A stretch of DNA of 64,000 nucleotides from positions 95,178 to 159,177 of the forward strand of contig QUZD01000011.1 of NCBI GenBank assembly GCA_003693505.1. The letters run 5' to 3'. Each line of letters starts with the position of its first letter. The stretch's first letter is position 1. The position numbers and the translations under genes are program-made. Positions 58,372 to 64,000 of this stretch are shown here, one piece after another. Under the pieces are notes generated by a model that was not told the origin of the DNA, searched no databases, and worked only from the letters and a program-made list of their open reading frames with translations. Source of the DNA: Pseudonectria foliicola (taxonomy: Eukaryota > Ascomycota > Sordariomycetes > Hypocreales > Nectriaceae).

Positions 58372-59074
58372 CTACTCCGTCGTCGACCTAAAAAAGAAAA
58401 TGGGTTTTAGCATCCGCTTCAATCACAATCCAATGGCCTTACCTCACATAGTCGGCCTCGAAGGCCTGCATGATTACTAGTCAGAGCACCAAGCAGAGAT
58501 GTTGAATTTCACTTTACCTCGTACGAACTCTTCCTCTTCTTAAGATGCGAGGGCACGTTAGCTGAAGATCATGATGTTAAGACTTTGTATCGTCTACTTA
58601 CCACCACCTCTTCCGCCAGGCGCTGATACTGTCAGTCAATCACTTTGCGAAACATGGCCTGGAAGTTTCATACGTCTCTCTGGTAGTGAAGTCGCTGCCG
58701 CGATCATGCTCTGATTAGTCAAAGGTTTCGGGAGGGATGAACTACCACCACAATACGTACGACGATGTCGCCCTGGCAATTCTTTGCGGGTCGCGTCAGC
58801 TTTGCTTTCATCCTTTTGAACGGGCAACACATACTTTGAGCTTGGACATGGCCTCCTGCAAATTGTGTCTCGTGTCAGCGCCTTTTCTCTGGGCATAATG
58901 TGCGCAACTTACGTCCAGCCTCATCTTTGGATACTGAATTCGTGAGCAAATTCTGTTAGCAAGACCATTCATCACTTTGATCGGAGTGGGAAAATGTTAC
59001 AAACCTCCTTCGTGTATGGCTCTTTTTGGTAGAATGGCCAATAGCGAATGGCACAATGACGTCTCCGAGATGCC
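58372..59074 (-). CDS. Micro-exon gene encoding a short helical protein (partial)
   Basis: A chain of eight introns, each with GT donor, CTRAY-like branch and AG acceptor, separates very short exons: about 59074-59005 (5' edge uncertain), 58933-58913, 58855-58835, 58772-58761, 58694-58674, 58628-58602, 58538-58518, 58465-58443 and 58387-58372. The internal exons are 21, 21, 12, 21, 27, 21 and 23 nt, and all but the last intron fall between codons. The joined frame stays open to TAG 58372-58374 and reads RYWPFYQKEPYTKEYPKMRL, then DEAMSKLKGDIV, LHYQRDYQRLAEEVV and SYEAFEADYVRSTTE, an amphipathic, charged helix. I do not recognise it. The 5' part is missing or lies beyond the gypsy fragment that begins at about 59119. 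The acceptor at 58695 was chosen over one 16 bases upstream because only it keeps the downstream frame. Confidence 0.55.
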
Positions 59075-59118
59075 GGAATTCACTGGTAGCAGAACAATCA
59101 GAGCTAGAGTGGTATGAA

Positions 59119-59570
59119 AGGGAGTATTTTGGGTCATGTTTGAGAGGAGAATAGGAGAGCAAGTGATGATCCATGGTACCAGCAAATCAAATTGTACATG
59201 GAAACCGAGGTCGTTGAGGAGCTGAACCGTCACGGGTACAGAAGGATACGCAATGAGACAGCGAAGTACAGGATCACCTCCGGCATACCGTGGAGAAAGA
59301 CAGGGCATGACTAGTGGTCAAGATGTCTGCCCAGAACGAGATACTCCCTGTGCTGAGAAAGGCCCATGACGAAGCAGGCCACTTTGGGGCAGACGCGACG
59401 CGGCGCCTCTTGGGTGGAGTGGTCTACTGGCCAAACATGGCACGAGATGTGGTACTCTACGTCCAGGGATACTGGCAGTGTGCGAAATTCTCACCAGTAA
59501 AGCCAGCAACGCCATCCCAACCAGTGACAATCCAAGAAACATTCGAAGTCATGGGGCTCGACCATGTTAT
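59119..59570 (+). mobile_element. Ty3/gypsy retrotransposon pol fragment
   Basis: Two overlapping frames encode the end of the RNase H-like/connector region (DDPWYQQIKLYMETEVVE, GYRRIRNETAKYRITSG) and the integrase zinc-binding domain: RKAHDEAGHFGADATRRLL, VVYWPNMARDVVLYV, GYWQCAKFSPVKPATPSQP. The HHCC finger has its first Cys replaced by Tyr (TAC), a G to A change, and there is a frameshift or stop near 59310 and a TGA upstream, so the copy is dead. No LTRs, reverse transcriptase or integrase core are present. The similarity stops abruptly near 59570, where minus-strand coiled-coil sequence begins. Confidence 0.72.
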
Positions 59571-59863
59571 GAAGTCTCGTACTCGGGCTTCCTCAGCCTC
59601 GGCTTTCAAGACGTCCAGCGTTTCTTCCAGCTTTTCTTCCAGCTCAGCAATCTTTCCAGCCAACTAGTCGTTCTATTCTCGAAGCTCGAAGCTCGAAGCT
59701 CGACGTATTTTGCCAGTCTTCGGGATTCGAGCTCGAGATTATCCTGGTCAATGCTTCGTTCTTCTAAGGCACTCTCGGTGTCTTTTTTTTTTCTGGAGCT
59801 TCTGTCGCGTTTCCTCACAATCTGACGACAGCTCCCGAACTTGTTGTTTCTCCATTGCTTCGA
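59571..59863 (-). pseudogene. Decayed coiled-coil protein frame
   Basis: Minus-strand sequence from about 59863 reads EKQQVRELSSDCEETRQKL, meets an A10 run (plus-strand T10 near 59783-59792) where the frame shifts, continues as DTESALEERSIDQDNLELES, and after a CTCGAAG triplication shifts again into LAGKIAELEEKLEETLDVLK and AEEARVRDF. Two in-frame TAG codons just before LAGKIAEL occupy positions where CAG would fit a coiled coil. The frame ends where the gypsy fragment starts. It may be the upstream part of the micro-exon gene, separated by the element, or an unrelated remnant. Confidence 0.45.
59678..59703. repeat. Heptamer slip repeat (CTCGAAG)3
   Basis: Three copies of CTCGAAG plus CTCGA inside the decayed coiled-coil frame; gain or loss of a seven-base unit shifts the frame. 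Confidence 0.85.
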
Positions 59864-61504
59864 GGACCCCAGTGGCAGCTGAGTCCCACTTCCGCTCGGG
59901 TCGACTGAGCGAGCCTTTTAGAAGTAAGGTACTATGTTATTCTTGACTTGGAAGACGGGTGCCTGGGTAAGAGAATCCATGTTAGCCTCCGGACAAAACA
60001 TTGTCGATGTTGGGTTACAGTGGCAAGAGGGCAGGGCGAACAGACCAAGAGAGCTGCGTGGATGGACAGCAAAATGGGACAACGGAGCTCCCTGCAATAC
60101 AGCAGCCCGCAAGGCAAAGGTTTGTGAGGTTTTCAAAGTAGAATCATCCGAAACTTGAGCTGAGGGTGATGGCTCTGGTGCTCGGTGCAGTTTGTGAACG
60201 TTTTTTCCTGTGGAGAGGGGGGAGATGGGAGATAGAGGGGAACTGCTGGCGAAAGCTCTTGTTGGTGTACGTGTCTCGATGGTTTAGGGACGCTCGGTTT
60301 ATGTGAGGCAGGTAGGAGAGTAGGGCAGACGCTGAGCATCTTATCAGGCCGGCTTCATTGTTGGCACTGAGAAGGAGCGGATGTAAGGTAAGTGGATATA
60401 TGCATCCAGTGATGCTCGGCTTTAGCTCCTACATGTACAAGCTTATGGAATAGGTAGACAGATGTGCATAATTCATCAGGCTTTGGTTTCCATAAGAGAA
60501 TACTCTAACCGTTTGGTCATGATGAGTTTCAGCAGGACTGTTACATCAACCTTGGAAGCCATAATAGCCATCCAATAATGGTGCGAGAAACCAGTGGAGA
60601 GCCAAAATGAGGGGGGAGCGGAACGGCCTGAATTATCACCATGCCTGCCAATATTCGATCTCTACGCAGTTGATGAATCAGGGTTCTGTGAATGGCCAGC
60701 GATAGAGCTCCCCTGGGAAATGTGGCAAGTGAATGATTGATATGGACAGCCTGGTTCAGACCGGCCGGACATGCAGTGGTACAGGGTACTAATCAATGGG
60801 AGGTGACGGGTAGCCGGATTGCGCTACAATTCAACTGGCATCCCCAGATGTAAATGGCCTAGTCTATACATTTAACAGACTGGATCAAACTTGTACCCTC
60901 GATGTTGTACACGTTGCATACCAGCATGCCTACCTTACTGTACTGTAGGTAAGGTAATCAAGGTGGAAGTCAATTGCTAGCGCCCGGCCGCCGGAGCTTT
61001 TCTCCAGTCACCGAGCTAGCGAGCGGGCTGGCGGCCATGCAGCGGAGTGCAGGGAGGCTCAAAGGCTCCGGAGAATACGGTACACTCCTCTAAAACCCAT
61101 CTGTAATCTGTAAATGTACAGTAGGCGGATATGCACTGCCGATCCGCCCCGTCATTCCCGGCCGGGCGTCCACGTCATAGAAATGGCCATGATGGGAGGA
61201 ACAAAAACGAGACATGACGGCGACAAGGACAGTTTCGTCATGGATGCGGCCCCAGAAGCCAATGAACTGCCGCTGCGAGTTTCGTCATGAGCACGTCTAC
61301 TGGGGCCATTGGCCGGTCATTTCTTCGATGATGATGCTCCTCACCGGAACCTCTCTCCACTCGCTGCGCTGAGCTGCGTTGAGCTGCTGGACGCACGCAA
61401 GCGCGATGCATGACTGTATTTAAGTTGGGTGGCTGTCTCTCCCTGTCCGTCCGTCCCTCTCTGGTTGCCCGGGCGAGTATAAAGTAGCAATCGCGCAGCT
61501 GGCC
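59864..61504. other. Intergenic region upstream of SDR gene
   Basis: About 1.6 kb. A short TACCTTACTGTACTGTAGGTAAGGTA palindrome-like tract lies at 60931-60956. Frames at 59918-60136 and 61238-61552 (minus) have no motif. The 3' end is the SDR promoter. Confidence 0.4.
61478..61483 (+). promoter_or_regulatory. TATA box near the SDR start
   Basis: TATAAA lies only 27 bases before the first ATG (61505). Transcripts driven by it would start at or after that ATG and would favour the internal Met at 61682. Confidence 0.4.
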
Positions 61505-62685
61505 ATGTCTCGTCGTCTCCTCCAAACTCTCAGCACCTCCAGCTTGAAGCAATCCACATCCACCTCAGCCTCCCGACTTCTGCTGCAGACGACTTCCCTC
61601 TCACCCCTCACCAGGCCGTGCATCAGCATCCCCCAGACCCAGATCCATCCCCGGCTCTTCTCCTCTTCCACGACCAGCAGCATGTCTGAGAACCTCGGCA
61701 AGCAGCTCGCCAGCGGCGGCGAGCACAAGAGCTTCTCGCGCCAGGGCCTCTTTGACCTCTCGGGCAAGGTCGCCCTCGTCACCGGTATGTGCACCCTCAC
61801 GGCCATGCGCTGGCGCTTCATGCATCACCACCACCATCCCTACCCTCACCAGTCTAACCGCGCCATCTTGTCGCAGGCGGCGGCTCGGGCATCGGCCTCA
61901 TGGCCACGCAGGCCCTCGCCGTCAACGGCGCCAAGGTCTACATCACCGGCCGCACCCAGGAGAAGCTCGACACCGTCGTGGAAAAGTACGGCAAGGGCAT
62001 CGCCGGCGAGATTATCGCGCTCCAGGGCGACGTCAGCACAAAGGAGGGCGTGAGCAAGCTGTACGACGAGTACAAGAAGCGCGAGGACTGCCTGTGCATC
62101 CTCGTCAACAACGCGGGCATCTCGGGCGAGACGCACCAGACGGAGAGCAAGGACGCGGCCGAGATGCGGCGCAACCTCTTCGAGGCCGAGAGCGCCTCAT
62201 TCGAGGACTGGAACAAGACGTACAACACAAACGTGACGGCCACGTACTTTGTCGCGACGGCGTTCCTGCCGCTGCTGGAGCGCAGCTCGCAAAAGCACCA
62301 CGGCTGGTCGTCGACGGTCCTCTTCATCAGCTCCATCAGCGGCCTCATCCAAAAGGCGCAGCACCACTTTGCCTACAACGCGTCCAAGGCGGGCGCGGTG
62401 CACCTCACCCGCATGCTGGCGAGCGAGATTGCCGACAACGGCATCAAGATCCGCGTCAACGGAATCGCCCCGGGCGTGTTCCCGAGCGAGATGACGGCGG
62501 GCGACAGCGACGAGTCGCAGAAGAGCCACATCCCCAAGGACAAGTACGCCGACAAGGTGCCCGCGGCCCGGCCCGGCAAGGACGAGGACATGGCCGCCAC
62601 GGTGCTCTTTGCCGTCTGCAACCAGTACTTTAACGGGCAGACGGTGGTGGTGGATGGCGGATATACGCTGGCGGCGGGATATTAA
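61505..62685 (+). CDS. Short-chain dehydrogenase/reductase with mitochondrial presequence
   Basis: NAD(P)H-dependent oxidoreductase of the classical SDR fold, 362 residues from exons 61505-61784 and 61877-62685; the intron splits the Gly-rich coenzyme loop, restored as VTGGGSGIG. The catalytic set is NNAGIS, ISSISG with the active Ser, and YNASK with Tyr 260 and Lys 264. NGIAPGVFPSEM and VVDGGYTLA close the fold. Residues 1-59 are rich in Ser, Thr, Arg and Leu without acidic residues (MSRRLLQTLSTSSLKQS), a typical mitochondrial targeting sequence, and the enzyme proper starts at Met 60 (61682). Length without the presequence (about 303) is normal for the rhamnolipid-biosynthesis-type (RhlG-like) SDR branch. 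Substrate unknown. Confidence 0.92.
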
Positions 62686-62761
62686 GGCGAAGAAGCGCTG
62701 TACTTGTTGCCTATCCTTACTATCTTACTATGATAATGATGGAATGGATACTGTAATTAAC

Positions 62762-62821
62762 ACTCACACACACACTCTCTCTCTCTCACACTTGCACGCA
62801 CGCGCGCACACACACACACAC
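62762..62821. repeat. Compound CA/CT microsatellite
   Basis: Runs of (CA)n, (CT)n and again (CA)n in the 3' flank of the SDR gene. Confidence 0.85.
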
Positions 62822-63524
62822 GCATGGTGGAATGATTCATGACAAGACATTAGTCCAGTGTGCACTGTTCAGAGTAGAGTTTACGCCCGATCCGGCAACC
62901 GACGGTCCCCTCCGGGCCGGCCCGGGGAGGCTGCAAGCTAAGTGAACTGGGGGGCGCTAGACAACTCCGCTTCTCCCCTGTTTTTCAATGGAGCTCGCAG
63001 CCACCAGACCAGACGGGGGGCACACGACTCCCATCAATGGCTGTCTGTGCCTGAGGTGTCCCTGAGGTGGGCAATTGGAGTGATGGGGGCTTGTAATGCT
63101 GTCTTTTTTTGTCGCCTTTCATGGCCGTGCTGTTTGAGAGAGGCCAAGGACATTTCCAGTCGTGTTGAGTCTGCTCAATGGCCTCACCACCCACCGTCAT
63201 CACCACCAATCGCCACCCGCCACCTTTGCGCAATATGAACAATGCCTCATCCACTACAGTAGAAACACCACCGTCACCATCACGGCCATCACCACCACTA
63301 CTTCCCCCCCTGTCGCTATCATCTCCATCTCTCATCTCTCTCCATCCCAGCCATCTCATCCCGTCCCGTGCCGTCCCGCTCCAATCTATCTGTGTACGGA
63401 TATCCATCCATCCCCTCCGTAATCTGTATGCCGTCGTTGCTTTTTCCTCCTCGCCCGACCCCCCCTGGACCATTCCCCACGTGGCTCCCCACACTCTGGC
63501 CGACGCGAGCGAAACCTGCCGGGT

Positions 63525-63555
63525 CCAGGTCTAGGTCCAGGTCTAGGTCTAACCT
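63525..63555. repeat. Imperfect GGTCYA tandem repeat
   Basis: Alternating GGTCCA and GGTCTA hexamers, about five units. Confidence 0.75.
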
Positions 63556-63970
63556 GTAGGTCTCTCTCTACCTTACCTTGAGTATACTCCGTGACTCCGT
63601 AACTCCGTACAGTACTTTGTACATACATACGTCCGAGTCTGGGAGAGCACGCCCACCCCCTGCTGCTCTCCCGCTGCCTCTGCCACATTACCAATTGCTC
63701 ATCGCCTGTCATCTATCTACATACCTGCATCGCCCATCACCCATCCCATTGCCCGCAAAAAAAAAGGTACATGAAATGCATACCCAGGTACCCAGTAGAC
63801 GCACAGCTGCACTCCCCTCCCCGGCTTGGCCTACCAGTCCTGTCCCATGCATCGTCCTGTAAGGTACAGGCAGATTGCCGTCCCTACAGTAGCTCCCGAT
63901 CGACGCTCCTCCATCCTCTCATGGAATACCCATGAGCCTTGAACCCGACCGCCTCTTCCCTGTTCATCAT

Positions 63971-64000
63971 GCAATGCCCTGCAATGCCCTGCAATGCCCT
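63971..64000. repeat. Decamer tandem repeat at window edge
   Basis: Three perfect copies of GCAATGCCCT end exactly at the window boundary, so the array may continue. Confidence 0.9.

Larger units (their letters stand above)
62686..64000. promoter_or_regulatory. Low-complexity, promoter-like right end
   Basis: 1.3 kb without a supported gene. Contains CA/CT microsatellites, an imperfect GGTCTA/GGTCCA array (63525-63555), pyrimidine-rich tracts and a 10-base tandem at the very end. Frames at 62985-63494 (minus) and 63178-63534 (plus) overlap each other and are compositionally biased. It probably belongs to the leader of a gene beyond the window. Confidence 0.4.

Noticed and set aside
58263..58480. 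Plus-strand frame across the micro-exon region
   Set aside because: The opposite strand shows a consistent series of introns and an open spliced frame; this frame has no motif.
61938..62348. Antisense frames in the SDR gene
   Set aside because: Shadows of a GC-rich coding exon with intact SDR motifs on the plus strand.
62762..62821. CRISPR-like spaced repeats
   Set aside because: These are simple CA/CT microsatellites without unique spacers; the genome is eukaryotic.

Overview
This window looks like nuclear chromosomal DNA of a filamentous ascomycete (Pezizomycotina), most likely a Sordariomycete and possibly Hypocreales; the order is a guess. The evidence is short introns (about 45-75 nt) with GTAAGT/GTATGT-type donors, CTAAC/CTGAC branch sites and AG acceptors, three Zn(II)2Cys6 regulators, an NWD-type NACHT-WD40 protein, a 2EXR protein, cyclase-family and allantoate-permease-like proteins, CT-rich promoters, and a decayed Ty3/gypsy fragment. 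Exon structures below were worked out by hand from splice signals and frame continuity. No tRNA, rRNA, CRISPR array or intact transposon was found.

Layout. 0.1-4.5 kb: a Zn2Cys6 regulator (-) divergent from a dihydroxyacetone kinase (+). 4.7-9.7 kb: a four-exon helical-repeat protein (-) divergent from an MFS carrier resembling MFSD1 (+). 9.7-14.1 kb: gene-poor, with a small promoter-bearing gene cut by a TGA, an APH-like kinase (-), an AT-rich decayed stretch and a methyltransferase-like remnant. 14.1-23.7 kb: a 1,559-residue NACHT-WD40 NLR-like protein (+) and, about 2.8 kb further on, a cytosolic-looking trypsin-fold protease (-), with a small interrupted reading frame between them. 24.6-38.7 kb: a metabolic neighbourhood with two Zn2Cys6 regulators, a D-2-hydroxyacid dehydrogenase, a broken kinase-like gene, an allantoate/nicotinate-type permease and a cyclase-family (kynurenine-formamidase-like) enzyme. 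39.6-48.5 kb: a DUF7923-like protein, an atypical kinase, a GRIP-domain golgin and an F-box/ankyrin protein. 48.5-57.3 kb: sparse, with a secreted protein whose start codon reads ATA, a mini GATA-factor, an unknown 208-residue protein and a 2EXR gene broken by TAG. 58.4-59.9 kb: a minus-strand gene made of 12-27 nt micro-exons, abutted by a gypsy fragment and a decayed coiled-coil frame. 61.5-62.7 kb: a mitochondrial-type short-chain dehydrogenase. The right end is low-complexity, promoter-like DNA.

Two themes recur. First, several otherwise clean reading frames are interrupted by one or two nonsense or start-codon changes that can be explained as C:G to T:A transitions. RIP-like or ordinary decay is the simplest reading, but the TAG and ATA cases also fit the UA context preferred by the A-to-I mRNA editing known from Sordariomycete fruiting bodies. 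Second, regulators, transporters and enzymes sit together at 24-39 kb in a pattern typical of fungal catabolic or secondary-metabolic clusters.
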